In this document: piece after piece, positions 20,322 through 29,829 of the stretch
Layout: each line of letters starts with the position of its first letter
Position numbering within the stretch: the first letter of the stretch is position 1
Assembly: GCF_000176015.1 (NCBI RefSeq)
Contig: NZ_ACYY01000005.1
Coordinates: 62,001-126,000, forward strand
DNA length: 64,000 nucleotides
DNA from: Rhodobacter ferrooxidans
Lineage (GTDB): Bacteria; Pseudomonadota; Alphaproteobacteria; Rhodobacterales; Rhodobacteraceae
Direction: 5' to 3'
Program-made: the position numbers and the translations under genes
The notes under the pieces: generated by a model
The model's input: the letters and a program-made list of their open reading frames with translations, nothing else
What the model was told of the DNA's origin: nothing
The model's database searches: none

Positions 20322-21394
20322 TCACCGCGCCGCGCGCCATAGCGCCAGCACCGGCTTGGCCGCCCCCTCGGCATCGACCAGCCCGGTATAGGTCCACAGC
20401 CGCGCCAGATACTGCGCTTCGGCAGGGACATGTTTCATCAGCGCCGGGTAGTCGTGGCTGGCAAAGTTGACGATGAAGACAAAGCCAAGGCGCTGGCCTG
20501 CCTCCAGCAGCACCTGCATGCAATGCGCTTGCGCCTCGGGCGAGCCGGGCAACCGCCAGAGGCCGACCCGCACCCGTTCCGAGGACATGCCGCTTTCGCT
20601 GATCCCCACCGGCTTGCCGACCTGTGCGCCGAAACCGGCGAAGGGGTCGTAGAAATCGGCGGGCAGCGGCTGCGGCACGTTGAATCTGAGGTGCGGATAG
20701 ACCGAAAAGCCGATGAAATCGGCATGGTCCGCCAGTTCTGCCATCTCGCGCTGTTGCAGGGCGGCGTCGGCATCGTCGGACAGGCCAAGGAAATGCAGCC
20801 CGGCGATGGAAAACCCCAGCGGCAGATCGGGAAACCGCGCCTTCACCGCCACATAGGTGGCGCGGTGCAGCCGCTTGTAGGCGGGCCAGGCGTCGGGCGT
20901 GGCCAGCAGCAGCAGGTTGACCTCGACGCCGAGCATCAGCCAGTCGGGGCGCATCATTTCTGCCGCGCGCAGGCAGAAGGCGATATAGACCGCGATCACC
21001 TGCGGGTCGTCGAAGGCACGGTCGGCCCAGTCGGGTGGCAGCGGCTGGTTTTCGCGCAGGCCGAAAGCGGTGCCAGCCCTCGGCGTAGGGTGTCCAGCGC
21101 GCCCAGCGACAGCAGCACCTTGTGACCGGCAGGGGCTTTCCAGGACAATTCGCCCTGCAACACCGCGCTGAAATTGCCCGAAACTGCATCCGCCCATGGC
21201 ACGCCGCCCAGGATCATCGGCGCCGACATATCACATTCTTCGGCCAGAAAGCGCTGCACCTGACCCATCGCCTTCAGCGTCACATCATGCGGCCAGCGGG
21301 TCGTGCCGAGCAGCGGCCGGGGCAGGGCGGCAGCCCCCGGCCGGGCGACGGCAAGCGCCGCAAGCCCGGCCAGAACGCTGCGGCGGCTGGTCAT
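20322..21394 (-). pseudogene. Frameshifted secreted TIM-barrel/glycosidase-like gene
   Basis: Two overlapping frames make one protein. The first starts at 21394 (MTSRRSVLAGLAALAVARPG, a Tat-type signal) and reads well through SLGALDTLRRGLAPL. The second continues from GLRENQPLPPDWADRAFDDP to the stop at 20322. The switch lies near 21,058-21,080 and needs a one-base change. The second part resembles glycosyl-hydrolase TIM barrels, with EVNLLLLATP and GISESGMSSERV as candidate acid/base and nucleophile Glu regions. Either a real disruption or a sequencing error in a GC-rich tract would explain it. The start overlaps the hemB stop by 4 nt, so it belongs to the hemB transcript. Confidence 0.75.
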
Positions 21395-22392
21395 CCGTCC
21401 TGCAACAGCTTCGCCACGGCGGGGGCGAAATAGGTCAGGATGCCGTCGCAACCCGCCCGCTTGAAGCACATCAGGCTTTCCAGCATCGCCTTGTCGCCGT
21501 CGATCCAGCCGCGGTCGGCGGCGCCCTTGATCATGCTGTATTCGCCCGACACCTGATAGGCATAGGTCGGCACGCCAAAGGCATCCTTCACCCGGCGGCA
21601 GATATCCAGATAGGGCATCCCCGGCTTGACCATCACCATGTCGGCCCCCTCGCGCAGGTCACGCTCGATCAGCCGCAGGGCTTCGTCGCTGTTGGCGGGA
21701 TTCATCTGATAGGTCTTCTTGTCGCCCTTCAAGGCACCGCTGGCCCCCACGGCATCGCGGAACGGCCCGTAGAAGGCGCTGGCATATTTGGCGGAATAGG
21801 ACAGGATCGCCACATCCTTGTGCCCCGCCGCCTCCAACGCGTCGCGCATCGCGCCGATCCGGCCATCCATCATGTCCGACGGCCCCAGAATGTCGGCCCC
21901 GGCATCGGCCTGCACCAGCGCCATCCGCACCAGCGCCTCCAGCGTCTCGTCGTTCAGGATGATGCCGTTGCGCACCAGCCCGTCATGGCCGTTCGAATTG
22001 TAGGGGTCCAGCGCCACATCGGTCATCACCGCAATGTCCGGCACCGCCGCCTTGATCGCGCGAATGGCGCGGTTGGCCAGATTGTCGGGGTTCCAGGCCT
22101 CTTCGCAGGCCTCGGTCTTCAGGCTGGGGTCGGTGTAGGGAAACAGGCAGATCGCCGGGATGCCCAGGGCCGCCGCCTGTTCTGCCGCCTTCACCACATT
22201 GTCAACCGACCGGCGCAACACGCCGGGCATCGAATGGATCGGCTCTTCGACATTCACCCCGTCGCGCACGAACACCGGCCAGATCAGATCATCCACCGTC
22301 AGCGAGTATTCCTGCGTCAGGCGGCGCAGCGCGTCGGTGCGACGGGTGCGGCGAAACCGGGCGGCGGGGAACGAGGCTTGGATCGGGCGCAT
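21391..22392 (-). CDS. hemB: Delta-aminolevulinic acid dehydratase (porphobilinogen synthase)
   Basis: Condenses two 5-aminolevulinate molecules to porphobilinogen in tetrapyrrole synthesis; 333 aa. The Schiff-base lysines are in LSYSAKYASAFYGP and MVMVKPGMPYLD. At the position of the zinc-type Cys triad it has DVALDPYNSNGHDG, which lacks the cysteines. This is the magnesium-dependent type known from Rhodobacter and other Alphaproteobacteria. The start at 22392 fits the family N-terminus (MRPIQASFPAARFRR...). Confidence 0.97.
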   Translation of the reverse strand: MRPIQASFPAARFRRTRRTDALRRLTQEYSLTVDDLIWPVFVRDGVNVEEPIHSMPGVLRRSVDNVVKAAEQAAALGIPAICLFPYTDPSLKTEACEEAWNPDNLANRAIRAIKAAVPDIAVMTDVALDPYNSNGHDGLVRNGIILNDETLEALVRMALVQADAGADILGPSDMMDGRIGAMRDALEAAGHKDVAILSYSAKYASAFYGPFRDAVGASGALKGDKKTYQMNPANSDEALRLIERDLREGADMVMVKPGMPYLDICRRVKDAFGVPTYAYQVSGEYSMIKGAADRGWIDGDKAMLESLMCFKRAGCDGILTYFAPAVAKLLQDG

Positions 22393-22556
22393 GGCAGACC
22401 TTTGGGTTGAAGGAGGCAAGGTCGTGTGTGGGATGTAATCAGGCCTTGCAGGAATATTTTCTGCCTGCCATGGAAAAGCGCGCATCTCAAGGGTAGGAAT
22501 GCCGCAACGGCACCCGCCACCCGCGACGGGGCCTGATTTTTTGCAAGGGAAGCACG

Positions 22557-23081
22557 TTGCACTGGTATCAAACCATCTTCGAATTCATCGACATGCGGTC
22601 GTTCTCGAACCTGTGGTTCTGGATTGCCCTGGCGGTGATGTGGTCGATGGCCAGCCATTATGTGCTGGGCGTGCCGTTCGACATGCTGCAACGGGCGCGC
22701 AAACACGGTGGTCAGGCGCAGGTCGATCTGGAGATGATGGTGCAGATCAACGTGGCGCGGCTTTTGCATATCGCGCAGGTGTCGGGGCTGTGGATCGCCG
22801 GCATCGTCGGGTTCATGCTCAGCATGCTGGTCGGGTTGGGGTTCATTTACGGCATCGAGTTTGCCCAGGCGGTGTTCTGCCTTGCCGCCCCGATGACCCT
22901 GGTCGGACTGATCAGCCTGCGCACCGCCCGCATCATCGCGACCACCGAGTGTAACGGCGAAACGCTGGACCGCCGCTTGAACTGGCACCGCAAGACGGTG
23001 CAGGCGGTGGGGATGCTGTCGCTGCTGGCCACCTCGATGTGGGGCATGTGGCAGAACATGCAGATCGGGGCGCTGGGATAG
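22557..23081 (+). CDS. Conserved Rhodobacterales membrane protein
   Basis: Protein of 174 aa with three to four hydrophobic segments (about residues 18-38, 75-95, 97-115 and 150-167). The start is a TTG at 22557 preceded by AAGGGAAGC; the next in-frame ATG (22593) would remove conserved-looking sequence. From memory, similar proteins in Rhodobacterales have been annotated as a component of a SufBCD complex, but nothing in this sequence or its neighbours (hemB, mfd) supports that role. The stop shares one base with the mfd GTG start, so the two are probably cotranscribed. Confidence 0.7.
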   Translation: MHWYQTIFEFIDMRSFSNLWFWIALAVMWSMASHYVLGVPFDMLQRARKHGGQAQVDLEMMVQINVARLLHIAQVSGLWIAGIVGFMLSMLVGLGFIYGIEFAQAVFCLAAPMTLVGLISLRTARIIATTECNGETLDRRLNWHRKTVQAVGMLSLLATSMWGMWQNMQIGALG

Positions 23082-26000
23082 TGGCTGCGGCGGACCGCAT
23101 CACTCTTGGCGGCGCGCCCAAGGGCTATGACGCGCGGCTGCTGGCGCGCGAACTGGCGCGCGGGGTGCCGGTGATCCATGTGGCCCGCGATGACAAGCGC
23201 ATGGCGCTGATGCGGGCGGCGCTGGCGGTGATGGCCCCCGAGGCGGTGGTGCTGGACCTGCCGGCCTGGGATTGCCTGCCCTATGACCGCGTCTCGCCCA
23301 ACCCCGAGATTTGCGCCCGCCGCATGGCGACGCTTGCCGCTTTGGCGCAGGGGGTTGCCGGGCCGTTCGTGCTGCTGACCACGGTCAGCGCCGCCACCCA
23401 GCGGCTGCCCACCCGGGCGGTGCTGGCGGCATCGTCCTTCTCGGCCCGGGTCGGTGACCGGGTGGACGAAGGGGCGTTGCGCGGGTTCCTGTCGCGCATG
23501 GGGTTTTCGCTGGTGACCACGGTGACGGAACCGGGTGACTATGCGCTGCGCGGTGGCATCATCGACATCTATCCGCCGGGGCCGGGCGGGCCGGTGCGGC
23601 TGGATTTCTTTGGCGACGTGCTGGATGGCGCGCGCCGCTTCGACCCCGCCACCCAGCGCACCATCCAGAAGCTGAGCCATGTCGATCTGGCGCCGGTGTC
23701 CGAGGTCATTCTGGACGAGGCGGCGATCACCCGGTTCCGTCAGGCCTATCGCATCGAGTTTGGTGCCGCCGGGGTGGACGATCCGCTGTATGAGGCGGTC
23801 AGTGCCGGGCGCAAGCATCAGGGCATGGAGCATTGGCTGCCGCTGTTCCATGCGCGGCTGGAGACGCTGTTCGACTATCTGCCGCAGGCATCGGTGATGC
23901 TGGACGATGCGGTGACCGCCGTGCGGCTCAGCCGTTGGGACGGCATCGCCGACCAGTATGATGCAAGGCGCGAGGCGTTGACGGCCAAGGGCCGGATGGA
24001 CACGGTTTACAAACCGGCGGCACCGGCCTTGCTGTATCTGGACGATGCCGATTGGGAAGCGGCGCTGGCGCCGCACCGCGTGGTGCAACTGTCGCCCTTG
24101 CCGCAATCGCCGGGGCCGGGGGTGCTGGACGCGGGTGGGCGGGCCGGGCGCAGTTTCTCGGCGGAACGCCAACTGGAATCCGTAAGCCTTTTCGGTGCCT
24201 TGGCCGCGCATATTAAAGCGTTGCGTGAAGAGCGGCAGGTGGTGATCGCCTCCTGGTCCGAAGGTGCGCGCGAACGCTTGCAGGGGCTGCTGGAAGATCA
24301 GGGTCTGCGCGGTGCGGCGCATCTGAAGGATATGCGCGACCTGCCGGAGGGGCGTGGCGGGCTTTTCCTGGTGGTCTGGGCGCTGGAGCAGGGCTTTACC
24401 GCGCCGGGCCTTGCGGTGATCTCGGAACAGGATGTGCTGGGTGACCGGCTGATCTCGAAACCCCGCAAGCGCCGCAAGGCCGAGAATTTTCTGGCAGAGG
24501 TCAACAGCCTTTCCCCCGGCGATCTGGTGGTGCATGTCGAACATGGGGTCGGCCGTTTCCGCGGGCTGGAAACCATCATGGCGCTGGGGGCGCCGCATGA
24601 ATGCCTGGCGCTGGAATATGCTGAAAACGCTAGGCTTTACCTGCCGGTCGAGAATATCGAACTGCTGTCGCGCTATGGTCACGAGGAAGGCTTGCTGGAC
24701 CGTCTGGGCGGCGGCGCCTGGCAGGCCAAGAAGGCCAAGCTCAAGGACCGCATCCGCGAAATCGCCGAACGGCTGATGCGGATCGCCGCCGAACGCCACC
24801 TGCGCCACGCCCCGATTCTGGAAGCACCGCACGCGATGTGGGAGGCCTTCGCCGCGCGTTTTCCCTATCAGGAAACCGACGACCAATTGGCGGCGATTGC
24901 CGATGTGGTGGCGGATCTGGAGGCGGGCAGCCCGATGGACCGGCTCATCGTCGGCGATGTCGGCTTTGGCAAGACCGAAGTGGCGATGCGGGCGGCCTTT
25001 GTCGCCGCTTTGGCCGGGATGCAGGTGGCGGTGGTCTGCCCGACCACGCTGCTGGCCCGCCAACACTACCGCAGCTTTCACGACCGATTTCGCGGTTTTC
25101 CCATTGAAATCCGACCCTTATCGCGCTTTGTTACAGCAAAGGATGCGGCGGCCACGCGGGCAGGGCTTGCCGATGGCACGGTGGATATCTGCATCGGCAC
25201 CCATGCGCTGCTGGCCAAGGCCATCCGTTTCAAGAGCCTCGGCTTGTTAGTCATTGACGAAGAACAACATTTCGGCGTGACGCACAAGGAACGGCTGAAG
25301 GAAATGCGCGCCGAAGTGCATGTGCTGACCCTGACCGCCACGCCTATACCGCGCACCCTGCAACTCAGCTTAACCGGGGTGCGCGATCTGTCGATCATCG
25401 CCACCCCGCCGGTGGACCGGCTGGCGATCCGCACCTATGTGTCTGAATTTGATGGTATTACCGTACGCGAGGCCCTGCTGCGCGAGCGCTTCCGCGGCGG
25501 CCAGTCGTTCTATGTGGTGCCGCGCATCTCTGACCTGCCGGAGATCGAGGCCTTCCTGCGCGATCATGTGCCCGAGGTGACCCACGTCATCGCCCATGGC
25601 CAACTGGCCGCGCATGATCTGGACGAACGGATGAACGCCTTTTACGACGGCAAATATGACGTGCTGCTGGCGACCTCGATCGTCGAATCCGGCCTCGATA
25701 TTCCCGCCGCCAACACCATGATCGTGCATCGCGCCGACATGTTCGGCTTGGGCCAGCTTTACCAGATCCGTGGCCGGGTGGGCCGCGCCAAGACCCGCGC
25801 CTATTGCTATCTGACCACCAAACCGCGCAGCCCGCTGACGCCGCAGGCCACCAAGCGGTTGCATTTGCTGGGAAGTCTGGACAGCCTTGGCGCTGGCTTC
25901 AACCTGGCCAGTCACGATCTTGACCTGCGCGGCGCGGGCAACCTGCTGGGCGAGGAGCAGTCGGGGCATATCCAGGAGGTCGGCTACGAGCTTTACCAGG

Positions 26001-26524
26001 CGATGCTGGAAGAGACGATTTCCAAGATCAAATCCGGCGAGTTGCAGGGGCTGAGCCGGATGGACGACCAATGGGCGCCGCAGATCAATCTGGGCGTGCC
26101 GGTGCTGATCCCCGAGGCGTTCGTGCCCGATCTGGACATCCGTCTGGGCCTCTATCGGCGGCTTTCGGCGCTATCGACCAAGGTGGAGCTGGAGGGCTTT
26201 GCCGCCGAGTTGATCGACCGTTTCGGGGCGCTGCCGAAAGAGGTGAACACCCTGCTGCTGGTGGTGCGGATCAAGTCGATGTGCAAGCGGGCCGGGATTT
26301 CACGGCTGGATGCCGGGCCGAAAGGCGCCACCGTGCAGTTTCACAACGACAAGTTCGCCAATCCGGCCGGGCTGGTGGATTTCATCCGGGCGCAGACCGG
26401 GGCGCGGATCAAGGACAACAAGATCGTGCTGGCCGCCGATTGGAAAACCGAGGCAGAGCGGATCAAGGGCGCCTTCGGCATCGCCCGTGATCTGGCGGAA
26501 AAAGTGGTGCGGCCCAACGGCTGA
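23081..26524 (+). CDS. mfd: Transcription-repair coupling factor
   Basis: ATP-dependent translocase of 1147 aa that removes stalled RNA polymerase and recruits UvrA. Domain order: UvrB-like D1/D2 with GDYALRGGIIDIYPPG; RNA-polymerase-interacting CarD-like domain beginning LSPGDLVVHVEHGVGRFRG (about residue 485); RecG-type motor with Walker A GDVGFGKTEVAMR, DEEQHFGVTHKERLK and TATPIPRTLQ; TRG motif region; and C-terminal D7. A GTG start at 23081 overlapping the upstream TAG gives the usual family length; an earlier in-frame ATG lies inside the upstream gene. Confidence 0.97.
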   Translation: MAAADRITLGGAPKGYDARLLARELARGVPVIHVARDDKRMALMRAALAVMAPEAVVLDLPAWDCLPYDRVSPNPEICARRMATLAALAQGVAGPFVLLTTVSAATQRLPTRAVLAASSFSARVGDRVDEGALRGFLSRMGFSLVTTVTEPGDYALRGGIIDIYPPGPGGPVRLDFFGDVLDGARRFDPATQRTIQKLSHVDLAPVSEVILDEAAITRFRQAYRIEFGAAGVDDPLYEAVSAGRKHQGMEHWLPLFHARLETLFDYLPQASVMLDDAVTAVRLSRWDGIADQYDARREALTAKGRMDTVYKPAAPALLYLDDADWEAALAPHRVVQLSPLPQSPGPGVLDAGGRAGRSFSAERQLESVSLFGALAAHIKALREERQVVIASWSEGARERLQGLLEDQGLRGAAHLKDMRDLPEGRGGLFLVVWALEQGFTAPGLAVISEQDVLGDRLISKPRKRRKAENFLAEVNSLSPGDLVVHVEHGVGRFRGLETIMALGAPHECLALEYAENARLYLPVENIELLSRYGHEEGLLDRLGGGAWQAKKAKLKDRIREIAERLMRIAAERHLRHAPILEAPHAMWEAFAARFPYQETDDQLAAIADVVADLEAGSPMDRLIVGDVGFGKTEVAMRAAFVAALAGMQVAVVCPTTLLARQHYRSFHDRFRGFPIEIRPLSRFVTAKDAAATRAGLADGTVDICIGTHALLAKAIRFKSLGLLVIDEEQHFGVTHKERLKEMRAEVHVLTLTATPIPRTLQLSLTGVRDLSIIATPPVDRLAIRTYVSEFDGITVREALLRERFRGGQSFYVVPRISDLPEIEAFLRDHVPEVTHVIAHGQLAAHDLDERMNAFYDGKYDVLLATSIVESGLDIPAANTMIVHRADMFGLGQLYQIRGRVGRAKTRAYCYLTTKPRSPLTPQATKRLHLLGSLDSLGAGFNLASHDLDLRGAGNLLGEEQSGHIQEVGYELYQAMLEETISKIKSGELQGLSRMDDQWAPQINLGVPVLIPEAFVPDLDIRLGLYRRLSALSTKVELEGFAAELIDRFGALPKEVNTLLLVVRIKSMCKRAGISRLDAGPKGATVQFHNDKFANPAGLVDFIRAQTGARIKDNKIVLAADWKTEAERIKGAFGIARDLAEKVVRPNG

Positions 26525-26557
26525 AATATCGCCCTACTAATGGGTTCTGAGGCAAAG

Positions 26558-27751
26558 CTAATGTGGCATCCGCCGCATCAGCAGCCAGCCCAACCCGGCA
26601 AAAACCGCCACCCCGGCTTGCAGCGGCACCGCGGTGCCATCGAACGCCAGCCCCACCGGCACCGCAATCGCGACCGAGGCCACCGTGGCAATCGCCCCGG
26701 AGACCGAGGCGGCCATCCCGGCAATATGCCCCACCGGCTCCAGTGCCAGCGCATTGAGGTTGCCGATGGTCAGGCCGGTCATGAAGAACACCCCGCAAGT
26801 CCATAGAAGATAAGCCGGAAAGTCCAAAGTGGCTGGCCACATACCGGCCCAGGTGAGCAGCGCCATGGCGGTGGACGCCAGCATCTGCACCGCCAGCGTC
26901 ACCGTCACCATGTGCCGCATCCCCAGCCGCACCACCAGCCGGGCGTTCAGCAGGCTGGCCGACCCCGCCGCCAGCGCGATGCCGGCAAACCAGTAGGGAA
27001 AGGTCGCGGCCATGCCGTAATGCTGATCGAACACCTGCTGGGTCGAGGACAGCGTGCCGAACAGGGCGGCAAAGCACAGGGTCTGCACCGCGATGGCCAG
27101 CACGATCACCCGGTGGCTGAGCACCTCGCGCAGGGCTGCCAGCAGCGGGGTGAAATGCAGCGGGCGGCGCAGCGGCGGCGGCAGGGTTTCGGCCTGACGC
27201 AGATGCAGCCACAGGATCGACACGGCGGAAAACAGCACGAAGGCCAGAAAGATCGCCCGCCAGCCGAAGCCTGCGATGATGGCCATGCCAAGCGCCGGGG
27301 CGACGGCGGGCACCAGCGTGAAGAACATGGTGGCGATCGAGACCACCCGCGCCATCTCGCGCCCGCGATAGAGGTCGCGCACCAGCGCCAGCGACACGAT
27401 GCGCGGGGCGGCGGCACCCAGGCCCTGCACCATGCGGGCCAGCAGCATGGTTTCCAGCGTCGGCGCCACCCAGGCGGCCAAAGCGGCCAGAGAATAGAGC
27501 GCCGCGCCTGCAAGAATCACTGGCTTGCGCCCGAACGTGTCGGACAAGGGGCCGACAAACAGCGTGCCAAGCCCCATGCCCAGCACGAAGCTGGTCAGGA
27601 TCAGTTGGGCTGCATTGGGGGCATCGGGGGTCAGTTCGGCGGCAATCTCGGGCAGGGCGGGCAGCATGGCGTCGATGGAAAACGCCACGGTGGCGAACAG
27701 CATCGCCAGCATGGCGATGAATTCGGCTTGGGACAGGCGTTGCGTGCTCAT
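26558..27751 (-). CDS. Bcr/CflA-type MFS efflux transporter
   Basis: Major-facilitator drug efflux protein of 397 aa with about twelve membrane helices. The cytoplasmic loop 2-3 motif is GPLSDTFGRKPVILAG. Helix 4 carries LLARMVQGLGAAAPRIVSLALVRD-type sequence and helix 5 VPAVAPALG, as in the Bcr/CflA subgroup of 12-helix drug:H+ antiporters. The start ATG overlaps the stop of the FrnE-like gene (27748-27751), so both form one leftward operon. The substrate is not predictable. Confidence 0.9.
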   Translation of the reverse strand: MSTQRLSQAEFIAMLAMLFATVAFSIDAMLPALPEIAAELTPDAPNAAQLILTSFVLGMGLGTLFVGPLSDTFGRKPVILAGAALYSLAALAAWVAPTLETMLLARMVQGLGAAAPRIVSLALVRDLYRGREMARVVSIATMFFTLVPAVAPALGMAIIAGFGWRAIFLAFVLFSAVSILWLHLRQAETLPPPLRRPLHFTPLLAALREVLSHRVIVLAIAVQTLCFAALFGTLSSTQQVFDQHYGMAATFPYWFAGIALAAGSASLLNARLVVRLGMRHMVTVTLAVQMLASTAMALLTWAGMWPATLDFPAYLLWTCGVFFMTGLTIGNLNALALEPVGHIAGMAASVSGAIATVASVAIAVPVGLAFDGTAVPLQAGVAVFAGLGWLLMRRMPH

Positions 27752-28380
27752 GCCTGCGCTGCCAGATCGTCGATGATCCGGCCCCAAAGCTCGGTCGGCT
27801 GGGCACCCGACAGCACATGTTGGCCGGCGATCAGATAGGTCGGCACGGCGTTGACGCCCTTCTTTCGGGCGTCGATGTCGCGGGCGATCAGATCGTCGCG
27901 GTCGGCGTCCGAGGCCAGCAGGCGGGCGGTCAGCCCCTCGTCCATTCCCACCGATCCGGCGATGCGGGCGAGCGTTGCGGCGTCACCGATATCCAGCCCC
28001 TCGCGGAAAAAGCCACGGAACAGCGCCGAAACCGCCGCCGATTGCTTGCCCTCCAGCCCCGCCCAATGGATCAGCCGGTGCGCGTCCAGCGTGTTGGGCA
28101 TCCGCTTCATCGCGGCAAAGTCGATCACCAGCCCGGCCTCGGCCGCCGCCGCCTCGACCCGGGCATAGACCTGCACCGCCGCCAGCTTGCCGCCGAACTT
28201 CGCCTCCAGATACTCGGCGCGGTCCACGCCTTCCTTCGGCATGCCGGGGTTGAGCTGGAACGGATGCCAGGCCACGGCGAAGGGATGCGTCGGGTGCGCC
28301 TCCAACGCGCGGTCCAGCAGCGCCTTGCCGATGTAGCACCAGGGGCAGACCGGATCGGAAAAGATATCAAGGCGGATCAT
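27748..28380 (-). CDS. DsbA-family FrnE-like oxidoreductase
   Basis: Cytoplasmic thioredoxin-fold protein of 210 aa. The redox motif CPWC is in FSDPVCPWCYIGK (residues 8-20), and the cis-proline region is GVNAVPTYLI (about residue 182). No signal peptide is present, consistent with FrnE or 2-hydroxychromene-2-carboxylate-isomerase-type members of the family and not periplasmic DsbA. It is followed directly by an efflux transporter in the same operon, which might suggest a shared stress response. Confidence 0.9.
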   Translation of the reverse strand: MIRLDIFSDPVCPWCYIGKALLDRALEAHPTHPFAVAWHPFQLNPGMPKEGVDRAEYLEAKFGGKLAAVQVYARVEAAAAEAGLVIDFAAMKRMPNTLDAHRLIHWAGLEGKQSAAVSALFRGFFREGLDIGDAATLARIAGSVGMDEGLTARLLASDADRDDLIARDIDARKKGVNAVPTYLIAGQHVLSGAQPTELWGRIIDDLAAQA

Positions 28381-28471
28381 CGGCACTCTCGCAGCGTGGA
28401 AAAGTCTGGCACAGCTAACGCCGCCGCAGCAGCGTTGCAAGCGCGGCCCGCCTGCCGTAATGCACAGGGCC

Positions 28472-29095
28472 ATGAGCAAACCCGACCCCAGCCGCATCAT
28501 CCGCATCGCCCGCGAGGACGGCGCCGCCGCCGTGGTCGAGCCGCTGAACCTTGGCGCCCGGGTGCGCGAGTTGCGCAAAGGTCGCGGCTGGACGCTGGAA
28601 CAGGCGGCGGTGAAGGCGGGGTTGGCGCGATCGACCCTGTCGAAGATCGAGAATGGCCAGATGTCACCGACCTATGAGGCGGTGAAGAAACTGGCCGAGG
28701 GGTTGGCGATCACCGTGCCGCAACTTTTCACCCCGCCATCGAAGGCGCAGGTCAACGGCCGGTTGGGGGTGACCAAGGCCGGGCAGGGCCAGCCGCAGGC
28801 CACCGCCACCTATGAACACGAATTGCTGGCCACCACCCTGCGCGCCAAGCAGATGCTGCCCTACCGCACCACCATCCGCGCCCGCGACGCCGCCGAATTC
28901 GACGGCTGGGTGCGGCACGACGGCGAGGAGTTTCTGTATGTGCTGACCGGGGTGATCCGGCTTTACACCGAATTCTACGAGCCGGTGGAGCTGAAGCGCG
29001 GCGACAGCGCCTATTACGACGCCTCGATGGGGCATAACGTGATCAGCCTGTCGCAGGAGGATGCGACGATCCTGTGGGTGACGGCGCTGCTGTAG
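28472..29095 (+). CDS. XRE-family regulator with cupin domain
   Basis: Protein of 207 aa. The HTH (about residues 27-82) reads LGARVRELRKGRGWTLEQAA then GLARSTLSKIENGQMSPTYE. A C-terminal cupin (about 130-200) contains HDGEEFLYVLTGVIRLYTE and YDASMGHNVIS. This HTH_3 plus cupin layout is typical of regulators of amino-acid, polyamine or aldehyde metabolism that sense a small ligand. It is divergent from the frnE-efflux operon, which it may control (inference). Confidence 0.9.
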   Translation: MSKPDPSRIIRIAREDGAAAVVEPLNLGARVRELRKGRGWTLEQAAVKAGLARSTLSKIENGQMSPTYEAVKKLAEGLAITVPQLFTPPSKAQVNGRLGVTKAGQGQPQATATYEHELLATTLRAKQMLPYRTTIRARDAAEFDGWVRHDGEEFLYVLTGVIRLYTEFYEPVELKRGDSAYYDASMGHNVISLSQEDATILWVTALL

Positions 29096-29098
29096 GCG

Positions 29099-29809
29099 TC
29101 AGTCGGAAAACGCGGCGGGCACCGCCGGGGTCTGGCGGGCAAAGCCGGTAATGCCGTTCTTGCCGGCCTGGCCGTAGGCGTCGTCGCCGGTGGCGGTGAT
29201 CACACTGAAGCCCAGATCGGGGAAATACAGTTGGCGGCGCTGCAGGAAGGTCTCGCCCTGTGCCGCCATCGTCACCTCGACCGGGATCATCCGGTAATCG
29301 CATTTCGAGATGCTGACACTTTGTTCGGCCAGAAAGCTGTAAACCGCATCGACCTTGTATTTCTCGGTTTCCTGCGGCCCGGTCGAGGGGCTTTGAAAAT
29401 CATGGGTGATGCGCACGGCGCTTGCAAAGATGCTGCCCGGCTGCGGCTGGGGGAAGGCAGAGTTGGCGTATTTGAAGCGGTCAAGCTGTTCGGTGCCCTC
29501 GTGGCCGCCGACGATGAAATCGGTGCCGGTCGAGGGGGGCGAGAAATAGGTGCGAAAATCTGAAAGCAGATACAGGCCCATGCGGGTGACCAATACCGAG
29601 GTGAAGCCGGTATCGCCCGGAGTCCAGACGTGCTGGATCTCGACCTTCTTGCCGCTGGCGCTTTCCTTCACCTGATAGACCCGGCCATCCTCGGTGCTGA
29701 CCTGAATACCGGCCGCCAGATCGGCGTGGGTCAGGCAGGGTTCGGTGGCAGCAAGCGCAGGGACGCCAAAAACCAGACACAGGGCCAGGGATACTTTCGG
29801 ATAGGGCAT
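29099..29809 (-). CDS. Secreted protein of unknown function, paralogue A
   Basis: Protein of 236 aa with a signal peptide (MPYPKVSLALCLVFGVPALA, cleaved near residue 20). The mature protein starts with EPCLTHADLAAGIQV and has a second Cys in SISKCDYRMIPVEV, so one disulfide is likely. Near the C-terminus it shares RRQLYFPDLGFSVITA with the neighbouring gene at 29830-30516, along with the N-terminal layout. The two are tandem paralogues 20 nt apart. I do not recognise the family; the beta-rich pattern suggests a periplasmic or surface domain. Confidence 0.75.
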   Translation of the reverse strand: MPYPKVSLALCLVFGVPALAATEPCLTHADLAAGIQVSTEDGRVYQVKESASGKKVEIQHVWTPGDTGFTSVLVTRMGLYLLSDFRTYFSPPSTGTDFIVGGHEGTEQLDRFKYANSAFPQPQPGSIFASAVRITHDFQSPSTGPQETEKYKVDAVYSFLAEQSVSISKCDYRMIPVEVTMAAQGETFLQRRQLYFPDLGFSVITATGDDAYGQAGKNGITGFARQTPAVPAAFSD

Positions 29810-29829
29810 GTCAGCCTCGCACGAAATGG

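Noticed and set aside
20322-21197. A separate complete gene of about 290 codons
   Set aside because: Its first 45 residues are unlike any domain and the true N-terminus with signal peptide is in the neighbouring frame, so it is the second half of a frameshifted gene.
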